From CAZQFV01 sp964592645 (GTDB lineage: Bacteria; Chloroflexota; Chloroflexia; DTKN01), in the NCBI GenBank assembly GCA_964592645.1, contig CAZQFV010000004.1:62001-126000 (forward strand): DNA of 64,000 bases. The letters run 5' to 3'. Below the pieces are notes generated by a model. That model was not told where the DNA came from. It searched no databases and saw only the letters and a list, made by a program, of their open reading frames with translations. The stretch's first letter is position 1. Each line of letters begins with the position of its first letter. Position numbers and translations under genes: made by a program. Positions 24,046 through 32,497 of this stretch are shown piece by piece.

Positions 24046-24729
24046 TTATCTGCCGATCCCACAGACCCCCTCTTCCCGGGTGTCCAACTCGCTCAATTCG
24101 CCGGTCACGGTAAAGACCACCCGCTCGCAGATGTTGGTCACCCGATCGGCGGCGCGCTCCAGGTTGTGGGCCACCCAGAGGAGGTGCGTGGCCCGGTCGA
24201 TGGTCGCCGGGTCGGCGATGATGACGTCCAGCAGTTCGTGGTAGACCCGGTTGTACATGGCGTCGATCTCGTCATCCTGCGGCGGGATGCTTCTAGCCAG
24301 GGACACGTCGCGGTGCACAAAGGCCGCGAGGGACTGCCGCAGCATCCCCTCTACCTGCAGCGCCATCCTGGGAATGTCGACCAACGGCTTGACCGGCAGG
24401 GCTTGGCCAAGCAGCAAACAGATGCGGGCGATGCCCTTGGCATAGTCGCCGATGCGCTCCAATTCGGTGCATACCTCCAACACCGCGGCGATGGTGCGCA
24501 GGTCGCCGGCCATCGGCTGTTGGGTGGCGATGAGCACCAGCGCCTCGGACTCGATGGCAAAGCGCCGTTCGTTGACCGCGCAATCCCCGGCGATGATCCG
24601 CTCGGCGGCGGCCAGGTCGCGCCCCTGGAGCGCCCGCACCGCGGCCCCCAGCGCCTCCACCACCATGCTGCCCAGCTCCAACAGATTGTCCTGTAGCTGC
24701 CGCATTTCCCGCTCGAATGTTTCCCGCAT
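24046..24729 (-). CDS. phoU: Phosphate transport regulator PhoU
   Basis: A 227-residue all-helical protein with two PhoU repeats: METFEREMRQLQDNLLELG-like start, IETEALxLI-type IESEALVLIATQQPMAGDLR, and RIGDYAKGIAR; the second repeat has ERAADRVTNICERVVF. PhoU links the Pst transporter to the PhoR sensor and dampens phosphate uptake. GGAGG precedes the ATG at 24729. It is the last gene of the pst operon, after arsC. Confidence 0.93.
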   Translation of the reverse strand: MRETFEREMRQLQDNLLELGSMVVEALGAAVRALQGRDLAAAERIIAGDCAVNERRFAIESEALVLIATQQPMAGDLRTIAAVLEVCTELERIGDYAKGIARICLLLGQALPVKPLVDIPRMALQVEGMLRQSLAAFVHRDVSLARSIPPQDDEIDAMYNRVYHELLDVIIADPATIDRATHLLWVAHNLERAADRVTNICERVVFTVTGELSELDTREEGVCGIGR

Positions 24730-24816
24730 GGGACCTCCTGAACACCGACCCCCATGGCCGCCGACCACGGAGGCCTAAAGGCGCCGCGTCCTCGCCGGCT
24801 CCTGCTCCTCTGCCCG

Positions 24817-25272
24817 CTACAGCCGCAGCGGCGGTTCCTCCTCCTGCGGGGCACCGGCCCCTTGCAAGTAGCCCAGCACCTGCTCGCGGAGCGCCTCGCG
24901 CACCCGGCGAAAGACGGCCAACCGTTCTTCCTCCGGGCCTTCCGCCGCCGCCGGGTCGGGGAAAGCGATGTGCGTCTGCCGGCCGCGCCCCAGCCAGAAG
25001 GGACACTCGGACGCCGCGCTGTCGCAGAGGGTGATCACCTGGTCAAAGGCCTGCCCCCGGAACTCGTCCAGGTGCTTGGGCCGCCGGTCCGCAATGTCCA
25101 CCCCCAGCTCGGCCATGGCCCGGACGGCCAATGGGTGCACTTGCGCCGCCGGCCGCGTGCCGGCCGAGTAGGCCGTCCACTCCTCGCCCAGGAAACGGTT
25201 GACCAGCGCCTCGGCCATCTGGCTGCGGGCCGAGTTGCCGGTGCACAGAAACAGAACCCGTCGCTTATCCAT
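24817..25272 (-). CDS. arsC: Thioredoxin-coupled arsenate reductase (LMW phosphatase fold)
   Basis: A 151-residue protein. The catalytic loop VLFLCTGNSARSQMAEAL has the phosphatase Cx5R, and CDSAASECPFW supplies the cysteine pair needed for the intramolecular disulfide relay of thioredoxin-linked ArsC. It reduces arsenate to arsenite, which ACR3 can export. The start ATG abuts the pstB stop (TAGATG) with GGGGAGG upstream, so it is translated from the pst mRNA. Embedding arsC between pstB and phoU ties arsenate reduction to phosphate starvation, when arsenate entry through phosphate uptake is highest. Confidence 0.92.
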   Translation of the reverse strand: MDKRRVLFLCTGNSARSQMAEALVNRFLGEEWTAYSAGTRPAAQVHPLAVRAMAELGVDIADRRPKHLDEFRGQAFDQVITLCDSAASECPFWLGRGRQTHIAFPDPAAAEGPEEERLAVFRRVREALREQVLGYLQGAGAPQEEEPPLRL

Positions 25273-26046
25273 CTATCCAAACCTCCCCGTGATATAGTCC
25301 TCGGTCCGCTTGTCCTTCGGCGTCGTAAAGAGCTCGCGCGTCGGCCCGAACTCGACGAGCAGCCCAGCGCGCGCCTCGTCCATCATAAAAAAGGCCGTAT
25401 AGTCGGAGGCCCGCGCCGCCTGCTGCATGTTGTGGGTGACGATGACAATGGTGTACTTGCTCTTCAGCGTCTGGATCAACTCCTCGATCTTGAGCGTGGC
25501 GATCGGGTCCAGCGCCGAGGCCGGCTCGTCCATCAACAGCACCTCGGGCTGGACGGCCAGGGCGCGGGCGATGCACAGCCGCTGCTGCTGGCCGCCGGAG
25601 AGGGCCAGCCCCGACTTGCGCAAGTTGTCCTTCACCTCGTCCCACAACGCGGCATCCCGCAGGCTGCGCTCCACGATCTCGGCCAGCCGGGCCCGGTCCC
25701 GCAATCCGTGCGCTCGTGGCCCGTAGGCCACGTTGTCGAAAATGGATTTGGGAAACGGGTTGGGCCGCTGAAAGACCATCCCCACCCGCCGCCGCAGCTC
25801 GACCACGTCGGACGAAAAGATGTCCTCGCCATCCATCCGCACCTGCCCGTCCACACGCACGGCGGGGATCAGGTCGTTCATCCGGTTGAAGGTGCGCAGG
25901 AAGGTGCTCTTGCCGCAGCCGGAGGGGCCGATGATCGCCGTGATGCGGTTGGCCGGGATCTCGACGGTAACATCGCGCAGCGCACGAAAGGAGCCATAGT
26001 AGAGGTTGTAGCTGTCGACGGAAATCTTGGTTTGGAATGGTGCCAT
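25273..26046 (-). CDS. pstB: Phosphate ABC transporter ATPase PstB
   Basis: A 257-residue ATPase with Walker A IIGPSGCGKSTFLRTFNRMND, signature LSGGQQQRLCIARALA, Walker B VLLMDEPASALDPIAT and the PstB-typical HNMQQAARASDYTAFF. It energises uptake of inorganic phosphate through PstA/PstC. The ATG at 26046 follows the pstA stop by 2 bases. Confidence 0.96.
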   Translation of the reverse strand: MAPFQTKISVDSYNLYYGSFRALRDVTVEIPANRITAIIGPSGCGKSTFLRTFNRMNDLIPAVRVDGQVRMDGEDIFSSDVVELRRRVGMVFQRPNPFPKSIFDNVAYGPRAHGLRDRARLAEIVERSLRDAALWDEVKDNLRKSGLALSGGQQQRLCIARALAVQPEVLLMDEPASALDPIATLKIEELIQTLKSKYTIVIVTHNMQQAARASDYTAFFMMDEARAGLLVEFGPTRELFTTPKDKRTEDYITGRFG

Positions 26047-26048
26047 GG

Positions 26049-27005
26049 TTACCCTCTCACTTTCGTGGCCAGGCGGCGCGAGATCAGGTTGATGACCAGG
26101 TTGATCAGGACGGTGCTGAAGATCAGGACGACGCCGGTAGTCATGGCCTTGTCGAAGGCGTTGGTATCGGTGGCCAGGTAGAACAGGTGCAGGGCCATCG
26201 TGCGCCCGGGGGAGAGCAGCGAGGTGGGCATGTTGTGGCTGCCCCCCAGCGTCACGTAAAAGACCGCCGTCTCGCTGATGATGCGCCCCACGCCGAGGAC
26301 GATGCCGGTGACGATCCCCGGCAGCGCCGTGGGCAACACCACGCCCCAAATCGTCTGCCACTTGGTCGTTCCCAGCGCCAAACTGCCCTCGCGGTAGGAG
26401 CGGGGCACGGTGTAGAGCGCCTCCTCGGTCGTGCGGATGATCACCGGCAGGATCAGGCAGGCCCCGGCCAGCGCCCCGGAGAGGATCGAAAAGCCAAAGC
26501 GCAGGACGGTGACGAACAGGGCGTAGCCGAAAAGCCCAAAGATGATCGAGGGCACGCCGGCCAGCGTCTCGACCCCGGTGCGGGCAATGCCGACCAAGAA
26601 GGGCCCGATCCCCCGCGCCCCGCGGTGCTCGCCGGCGTACTCGGCCAGGTAGACGGCCGCGCCCACACCCAGCGGGGCGGCGATGAGGATGGTCACGACC
26701 ACCAAAAGGAGCGTCGTGACGATGGTCGTGGAGATTCCCCCCTCCCCGGACAGGCCGCCGCGCGGCGGCTTGGTCAGGAAATCGATGTCCAGCAGGCCAA
26801 CCCCCCGGGCACAGACAAAGGTGACGACCACGGCCATGGCGGCGGCGGTCAGCAGCCCGGCCAGCCAGAGCAGGCCAAAGGCCGCCCCCTGCGCCCGGCG
26901 CCGGCCGACCAGGCCGGCACGCTTCCAGGTCGGCAAGTGCTCGTCCGACGCCCTCTCCGGCGCGCCCGCCAGCACGGCGCCCGGCTCGATCTCGGTGCGG
27001 TTCAT
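26049..27005 (-). CDS. pstA: Phosphate ABC transporter permease PstA
   Basis: A 318-residue membrane protein with six main helices and the permease coupling loop (SYREGSLALGTTKWQTIWGV). The EGGISTTIVTTLLLV and GVPSIIFGLFGY segments are typical of PstA. It pairs with PstC to form the channel. The start overlaps the pstC stop (ATGA). Confidence 0.95.
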   Translation of the reverse strand: MNRTEIEPGAVLAGAPERASDEHLPTWKRAGLVGRRRAQGAAFGLLWLAGLLTAAAMAVVVTFVCARGVGLLDIDFLTKPPRGGLSGEGGISTTIVTTLLLVVVTILIAAPLGVGAAVYLAEYAGEHRGARGIGPFLVGIARTGVETLAGVPSIIFGLFGYALFVTVLRFGFSILSGALAGACLILPVIIRTTEEALYTVPRSYREGSLALGTTKWQTIWGVVLPTALPGIVTGIVLGVGRIISETAVFYVTLGGSHNMPTSLLSPGRTMALHLFYLATDTNAFDKAMTTGVVLIFSTVLINLVINLISRRLATKVRG

Positions 27006-27892
27006 GAGCGCTTCTCCCGGACCATCAGGTGGGCCAGCCGGTTGATCAGGATGATCAGCACAAAGAGGACCACGCCGGTGGCGAACAGGGCGCTCTCGTG
27101 CAGCCCGGTGGCGTAAGAGATCTCCACGGCGATGTTCCCGGTCAGGGTGCGCGCCCGGCTCAGGACAAGGGTCAGCGGATTGTCGTTCAACGGTTTGGGA
27201 AAGACGATCGAGTTGCCGATGACCATAATCATAGCCATCGTCTCGCCGATGGCCCGGCCCACCCCCAGGATGACGCCGGCGACGATCCCAGAGCGGGCGG
27301 CCGGCAGGATGACCCGGACGATCGTCTGCCAGTGGGTCGTGCCCAGGGCCAGCGAGCCCTCCTTGTACTCGTGGGGCACGGCCCGGATGGCGTCCTCGGC
27401 GATGTTGGTCACCGTGGGCAGGATCATCACCGCCAGGACGACCGAGGCCGCCAGCAGGCCGAAGCCGGTGTTGCCGGGGACAGGAAAGGCCCGGCGGATG
27501 AGCGGCACCAGGGCGACCATGCCGAAGAGGCCGTAGATGACCGACGGGATGCCGCCCAGCAGTTCGATGGCCGGCCGCACGACCGCCCGGAACCACGCCG
27601 GGGCCACCTCGGCCAGGAGGATGGCGCACCCCAGGGCCAACGGCACCCCCAGGACCAGCGCCCCGAATGTCACCAGGAGCGACCCGACGATCATCGCCAG
27701 CAGGCCGTAGGAGTCCATGCCCGGCCGCCAGACGTCGCCGAACAGGAGCGGCCCCAGCCCGATTTCCCGAAAGGCTTCCCAGGCCTCGCGTAGGGTAAAA
27801 AGGCCGATCAGGAAAACGATGACGATGGAGCACATCGCCAGGACCATGAGCAGATATTTGCCGGCCCGATCGACAAAGTAGCGCAGCGGCAT
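27002..27892 (-). CDS. pstC: Phosphate ABC transporter permease PstC
   Basis: A 296-residue permease with LFTLREAWEAFREIGLGPLL, GIPSVIYGLFGMVALVPLIR and the coupling loop EYKEGSLALGTTHWQTIVRV. It is the partner of PstA. A GGAG site precedes the ATG at 27892. A ~120-base gap with a GC-rich inverted stretch separates it from pstS, a usual place for a hairpin that keeps pstS mRNA in excess. Confidence 0.95.
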   Translation of the reverse strand: MPLRYFVDRAGKYLLMVLAMCSIVIVFLIGLFTLREAWEAFREIGLGPLLFGDVWRPGMDSYGLLAMIVGSLLVTFGALVLGVPLALGCAILLAEVAPAWFRAVVRPAIELLGGIPSVIYGLFGMVALVPLIRRAFPVPGNTGFGLLAASVVLAVMILPTVTNIAEDAIRAVPHEYKEGSLALGTTHWQTIVRVILPAARSGIVAGVILGVGRAIGETMAMIMVIGNSIVFPKPLNDNPLTLVLSRARTLTGNIAVEISYATGLHESALFATGVVLFVLIILINRLAHLMVREKRS

Positions 27893-28012
27893 CGGATGCT
27901 TTCTCCAACGGCCGGCGGCCTTACTTGCCGGCCAATTCCTCCCGGCCTCTCACAGACACAGGCCGGTGGGGAGGAGGCCCGCGGCCCCCTCCCCACCGCC
28001 GGGGCCGGGGAA

Positions 28013-28885
28013 CTACTTCACCGGGATATAGTGCTTGGCGACAATGGCCTGGCCGTCGGGGCTCAGGATCCAGTCCAGCCAGGCCTTGACCGCGCCCTGC
28101 GGCTCGCCCTTGGTCAGCATGTTCAGCGGGCGGGAGATGGGATAGGAGCGGTTCAGCACGTTGGCCATGGTGGCCTCGACCCCGCCGATCTTGAGCGCCT
28201 TGACGCTGTTGTCCAGATAGCCGAACGAAAGGTAGGCGATGGAATCAGGGGTCGTCGAAACGGTCGTCCGCACCGCCCCGTTGGAGCTCTGCAGGATGGC
28301 CGTATCGACGATGGGGTTGTCCTTGCCCATCACCAGCTCTTCAAAGGCCCCCCGCGTGCCGGAGCCTTCCTCGCGCGACACGACGACGATCACCTTGTCC
28401 GGGCCGCCGACCTCTTTCCAGTTGACGACCTTGCCGGCGAAGATGTCCCGCACCTGCTCCACCGTCAGGTTATTTACGGCGACCTGAGGGTGGACGACGA
28501 TGGCGATGCCGTCGAGGGCGATGGTGTAGATCTTGAGATCGGGGAACTCGGCCTTCTCCGAGTCCTTGATCTCGCGGGAGGCGGTGCCGATGTCCACGGT
28601 GCCCTGGCCGGCCGACTTGACGCCGACGCTGGAGCCGCCGCCCTGCACGTCGATCTTGAGGTTCGGATTGGCGGCGATAAAGGCCTCGGCCAGCTCCTCG
28701 GCCAGCGGCTGGACGGTGGTCGAGCCGGCCACGCTGATCGTGCCGGAAAGCACGACCGCCGTGGGGGCTACAGGGGCCTTGGTGGGCTGTACGACAGGAA
28801 CAGTGGTCGGAGCGACCGTGGCGGGCCCACAGGCGGACAGCAGCAGGCCCAGGACGACGAGCGGGATGACGATCCGGTTGCGCAT
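28013..28885 (-). CDS. pstS: Phosphate-binding lipoprotein PstS
   Basis: A ~290-residue exported phosphate-binding protein. The signal peptide ends in the lipobox LLLSACG and is followed by a Thr/Pro/Val linker. The binding domain has ISVAGSTTVQPLAEELAEAF, DVQGGGSSVGVKSAG, VSREEGSGTRGAFEELV and SFGYLD, which contribute the phosphate-binding Ser/Gly loops. Two ATGs (28891, 28885) follow AAGGAGG; the second has the better spacing. It lies downstream of Pho-box-like repeats at 28939-28982. Confidence 0.93.
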   Translation of the reverse strand: MRNRIVIPLVVLGLLLSACGPATVAPTTVPVVQPTKAPVAPTAVVLSGTISVAGSTTVQPLAEELAEAFIAANPNLKIDVQGGGSSVGVKSAGQGTVDIGTASREIKDSEKAEFPDLKIYTIALDGIAIVVHPQVAVNNLTVEQVRDIFAGKVVNWKEVGGPDKVIVVVSREEGSGTRGAFEELVMGKDNPIVDTAILQSSNGAVRTTVSTTPDSIAYLSFGYLDNSVKALKIGGVEATMANVLNRSYPISRPLNMLTKGEPQGAVKAWLDWILSPDGQAIVAKHYIPVK

Positions 28886-28938
28886 AGACATTTTCCTCCT
28901 TAATATTTTTCTGCCGATACCGGAACAAGGATACGGCG

Positions 28939-28982
28939 CCCGTTTTAACGCCGGTTGAACGATTTGTTAACATTCGGTAAAA
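28939..28982 (-). promoter_or_regulatory. Pho-box-like array of contiguous 11-bp repeats upstream of pstS
   Basis: On the minus strand, three directly adjacent 11-mers, GTTAACAAATC, GTTCAACCGGC and GTTAAAACGGG, are preceded by a weaker TTTTACCGAAT. The GTTNAMM core repeating every 11 bases is the layout of PhoB/PhoP binding sites, so phosphate-starvation activation of the pst-arsC-phoU operon is likely. Confidence 0.7.
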
Positions 28983-29381
28983 GATCGCGGTGGTCACCGA
29001 CGACGGACGGACGATCGGCCCGCACTTTGGGCGAGCGCCCTACTAATCGTTCTGACGGTGGAGAATGGACAGATCACCGGGCAGGAGTTGCGGGACAAGC
29101 TGGGGCATGCCCATTTCGTCCACGCGGAACAGGCCGGCCCGCACCAGGAAGACCCTCGCGGGCACGGCTTTGGAGCGGCCTCGCACGACCGGCACATGCG
29201 CATGGCCCAGACCATCGCCGACTGCCAGGTGCTGTTGGCGGGGGGCATGGGCTGGGGCGCCCAGGAGAGCCTGCGGCAGGCGGGCATCCAGGTCGTGATG
29301 ACCGACATCGCCGACATCCACCAAGCCGTCCAGGCGTACCTGGCCGGCACGCCGGTGGAGCGAACCGACCTGCTGCACTAA
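28981..29381 (+). pseudogene. Broken NifX/NifB-type (dinitrogenase cofactor domain) gene
   Basis: Two frames together give a complete domain: KIAVVTDDGRTIGPHFGRAPY, then after a one-base deletion near 29041-29046, LIVLTVENGQITGQE and MAQTIADCQVLLAGGMGWG. Intact relatives are small proteins binding Mo-Fe-S-type cofactors. The codon before KIAV is TAA instead of ATG, and the first frame ends in TAA at 29044, so start and frame are both lost. A shortened product from 29058 is conceivable but would lack the first strand. It is divergent from pstS. Confidence 0.75.
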
Positions 29382-29414
29382 CCGGCTGTCCCCGGCGAAC
29401 GGGAACACTATAGC

Positions 29415-30134
29415 TCACCTTCCCCACCGGAAGCTCGTGGCGCCCGCCAGCGCCAGCCGAACGTCCCACAGGGCGGAACCGTCGGCCGCCCCGAGGAGCG
29501 CCGCGTTGCCGCCTGCATCCCGGTAGACGACATACAGCTCGCCGGCGTTGGTCAGGTAGAGCAGATGCCGGCTGCCGGGCAGCACAAGGTGTGAAGGTGC
29601 CTCGACCGGCGGCGCACCGGCCGGGGGAAACACCTGCGCCCCCCCATCCACCTCCAGGACATAGAGCGCATCGCCCGACATCTGCGCCAGCAGATAGCGC
29701 CCGTCCGGGGACAGGGTATAGTCCTGGACCCGTTCGCCTTCGAGGGCCGCCGCAAGGTCTTCCAGTCCTTCCCCGCCGGCCGGCCACCGCCACAGACGGC
29801 CGGCGCGGAGGAAGTAGAGGTCGGCCGGCAGGGCCGGCCAGCCCGTGGGCACGACCGCGCCGGGCGGAAAGACCACCGCATCGGGCGGCGTGGGAGACGG
29901 CGCCGGCACCGCCGTCGCGGTGGGCAGGGGGGAAGGAGGAACCGGCGTGGAGGACGGCGCCGGCACCGCCGTCGCGGTGGGCACGCGGGAAGGAGGAACC
30001 GGCGTGGGGGACGGCGCGAGGGTCGGCGGGGTGACCGGCGCGGCCGGCGCCGCCGGGCCGGCGCAGGCGGCGAGCAGGAGCAAGAGCACGGCAACCAGCT
30101 TCCGGCAAAGTCGGAAACGCTTGGCCTCGGACAT
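29415..30134 (-). CDS. Lipoprotein with Pro/Thr linker and TolB-like C-terminal repeats
   Basis: A 239-residue exported protein. The lipobox LLLLAACAG is followed by a ~75-residue low-complexity linker with near-repeats of VPTATAVPAPS, then short beta-propeller-like segments (YTLSPDGRYLLAQMSGDALYVLE; LVLPGSRHLLYLTNAGELYV) as in TolB/WD40-type folds. Function unknown; possibly a surface sensor or reporter protein. A TGG-TATAAT extended -10 lies at 30174-30182 on the minus strand. It is a single gene with no clear partner. Confidence 0.75.
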   Translation of the reverse strand: MSEAKRFRLCRKLVAVLLLLLAACAGPAAPAAPVTPPTLAPSPTPVPPSRVPTATAVPAPSSTPVPPSPLPTATAVPAPSPTPPDAVVFPPGAVVPTGWPALPADLYFLRAGRLWRWPAGGEGLEDLAAALEGERVQDYTLSPDGRYLLAQMSGDALYVLEVDGGAQVFPPAGAPPVEAPSHLVLPGSRHLLYLTNAGELYVVYRDAGGNAALLGAADGSALWDVRLALAGATSFRWGR

Positions 30135-30173
30135 AGGCAGACCTTTGGAAAAGGATCCTATCCGTCTGCCCCC

Positions 30174-30182
30174 ATTATACCA
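30174..30182 (-). promoter_or_regulatory. Extended -10 promoter of the TolB-like lipoprotein gene
   Basis: TGGTATAAT on the minus strand, 40 bases upstream of the ATG at 30134. No clear -35 is present. Confidence 0.55.
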
Positions 30183-30317
30183 CATCTACATCCGAGCGGC
30201 TCGGAGCAGTCGTCCGGGCGGCTCGCGCGGAAATGCAAGCCCCCCGGCCCGGGAAGAAATCCCGTCGGATGAGGAAGGGGAGCCGGCCCAATGGGCAAGG
30301 GGGGGAGGCGCGCCGCG

Positions 30318-32426
30318 CTAACGCAGCTCCACGCTCCCCCGCAGCCCGCCCTCGCCGTGCGGAGCCACCCAGATGTAGAAGGCGCCGGGCTCCACGCCGC
30401 GCGTGCCGTCGGCGCGGGTAAAGGCCAGTTGCTCTTCCTCCAACACAAAGGCCACGCGGCGGGTCTCGCCGGGGTCCAGCTCGACCGCCTGGAAATCCTT
30501 CAGCTCGCGCACCGGCCGGGTTAGCGAGCCCACCAGGTCGCGCACATAGAGCTGCACCACCTCCCGACTACGCCGGGAGCCGGTGTTGGTGACCTCGACG
30601 CTGATCTCCAGCCGGCCGCGCAACACCTCGCTGCTCAGGCGCAAGTTGTCGTACTCGAAGGTGGTGTACGCCAGGCCGTAGCCGAAGGGGAAGAGCGGCG
30701 AGGGCGGCAGGTCGTTGTAGCGGGTGACAAAGTGCCCGTTCAGGCCGACCGGCCGCCCCGAGTTCTTGTGGTTGTAGTAGATGGGCACCTGGCCGGTGGC
30801 CCGCGGAAAGGTGACCGGCAGCCTCCCGCCGGGGGACTCGATGCCGAAGAGGACCTCGCCCAGGGCGGCGCCGCCCTCCAACCCCGGATGCCAGGCATAG
30901 AGTACGGCCCGCGCCTGCGCCACCTCCCGGGCGATCGCCAAAGGCCGGCCGGCAAAGACCACCAGCGCCACCGGCTTGCCCAATGCGGCCACGGCCGCAA
31001 CGAACTCGGCCTGACCGGGCGGCAGGCCCAGGTCGCTGACGTTGCAGTTCTCCCCGGAACGCACCGGGTGTTCGCCCATCAGCAGCACGGCGACATCCAC
31101 CGTCGGCGCCATGTGCAGCGCCAGGTCCACGGTGTCGGCGAACCACAGCTCCGTGCCCCGGGGGGCAACATCGCGCAGCGCCCGGTCGAGCGGGGTGGCA
31201 TCCTCGGCGCGGCCGTCGGGCGTCCAGGTGCCAAAGAGCTCGCCTCTGGCATGGGCAAAGGGGCCGGCCACCAGGACGCGGCGGGCGTCCTGCAGCGGGA
31301 GCATGTTCCCCTCGTTCTTCAGCAGCACCATGCTCTGCCGGGCGAACCGGCGGGCCAACTGCCGCGCTTCGCTCGTCAATAGGTCGCGGCCGGCGCGGGC
31401 GGGATCGGTGAACGGGTCCTCGAACAGGCCGGCGCGGTGCTTGATGCGCAAGATGCGGCGCACGGCCTCGTCCACCTCCGCCATGGGCACCAGTCCGCGG
31501 CGGACGCTCTCTGCCAGCGTGTCCAGATAGGTGCGGCCGGCCATGTCCATGTCCACCCCGGCGTGCAGCGCCAGGCGGGCGGCGCTCGCTTCGTCCTCGG
31601 CCACGCCGTGAAACACGAGCTCGCGGACCGATTCCCAGTCGGAAACGACAAAGCCGTCAAAGCCCCACTCGCCGCGCAGGATGTCGGTCATCAAAAAACG
31701 GTTGGCGGTGGCCGGCACGCCGTTTAGGTCGATAAAGGCGGCCATGAGCGTCCCCACCCCGGCGCGCACGGCGCTCTCGAAGGGCGGTAGATAGACATCC
31801 CGCAGCGTAGGGACCGATATCTCGCCGTTCTCATAGTCCCGCCCGCCCTCGGCCGCGCCGTACCCGGCAAAGTGCTTGGCGCAGGCCACCAGCTTGTCGG
31901 GGCGGGATATGTCTTCGCCCTGGAAGCCGCGCACCACGGCCTCGGCCATACGCGCCCCCAGCAGTGGATCTTCGCCGCTGCCCTCGGCGACGCGCCCCCA
32001 GCGCGGGTCGCGGGCGATGTCGACCATCGGGGCAAAGGTCCATTTGATGCCGCCGGCCGTAGCCTCGCGGGCGGCGACCGCGGCGGCCTCGCGCGCCAGT
32101 TCGGGGTCAAAGGCCGCCGCCTGGGCCAGCGGGATGGGAAAGACGGTACGAAACCCGTGGATCACATCGCGCCCCAAGAGCAGAGGGATCTTCAGCCTAG
32201 ACTCCAGCGCCAGGCGCTGCCAGTGGTTGGCCGCCTCGGCACTGCCGGACGCGGAAAAGCCCTGACCGGTCAGCGCGCCGGAGGCGTTGAGCAACGATCC
32301 GACATGCCCGCCGCGCAGCAGGTCGGGGTCGAAATCGGCGCCGGCATTCATCTGGTTCAGTTGCCCGATCTTTTCCTCCAGGGTCATCCGGGCGAGCAGG
32401 TTCTCGATCCGGGATTCCGAAGACAT
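30318..32426 (-). CDS. Family 3 glycoside hydrolase (BglX-type beta-glucosidase)
   Basis: A 702-residue enzyme without a signal peptide. The N-terminal GH3 barrel has MTLEEKIGQLNQ, KHFAGYGAAEGGRDY and the nucleophile aspartate in GFVVSDWESVREL. The second alpha/beta domain has VLLKNEGNMLPL, and a fibronectin III-like domain ends the protein (VTNTGSRRSREVVQLYVRD). It releases glucose from beta-linked oligosaccharides. In this locus, with two GH144 enzymes and a GH94 phosphorylase, sophorose-type beta-1,2 oligomers are likely substrates (inference). It is the last gene of the operon. AAAGGAGC precedes the ATG at 32426. Confidence 0.93.
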   Translation of the reverse strand: MSSESRIENLLARMTLEEKIGQLNQMNAGADFDPDLLRGGHVGSLLNASGALTGQGFSASGSAEAANHWQRLALESRLKIPLLLGRDVIHGFRTVFPIPLAQAAAFDPELAREAAAVAAREATAGGIKWTFAPMVDIARDPRWGRVAEGSGEDPLLGARMAEAVVRGFQGEDISRPDKLVACAKHFAGYGAAEGGRDYENGEISVPTLRDVYLPPFESAVRAGVGTLMAAFIDLNGVPATANRFLMTDILRGEWGFDGFVVSDWESVRELVFHGVAEDEASAARLALHAGVDMDMAGRTYLDTLAESVRRGLVPMAEVDEAVRRILRIKHRAGLFEDPFTDPARAGRDLLTSEARQLARRFARQSMVLLKNEGNMLPLQDARRVLVAGPFAHARGELFGTWTPDGRAEDATPLDRALRDVAPRGTELWFADTVDLALHMAPTVDVAVLLMGEHPVRSGENCNVSDLGLPPGQAEFVAAVAALGKPVALVVFAGRPLAIAREVAQARAVLYAWHPGLEGGAALGEVLFGIESPGGRLPVTFPRATGQVPIYYNHKNSGRPVGLNGHFVTRYNDLPPSPLFPFGYGLAYTTFEYDNLRLSSEVLRGRLEISVEVTNTGSRRSREVVQLYVRDLVGSLTRPVRELKDFQAVELDPGETRRVAFVLEEEQLAFTRADGTRGVEPGAFYIWVAPHGEGGLRGSVELR

Positions 32427-32497
32427 ACACAGGCTCCTTTCGTAGAGGTTAGACACGGACGGCCCAGATAACCCAAAGGAATCTGTGCTCGGCGGTG

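Noticed and set aside
29058..29381. A functional 107-residue NifX-like gene starting at the ATG at 29058.
   Set aside because: It lacks the first strand and ribosome site, and the missing part is present in another frame just upstream, which indicates a frameshift.
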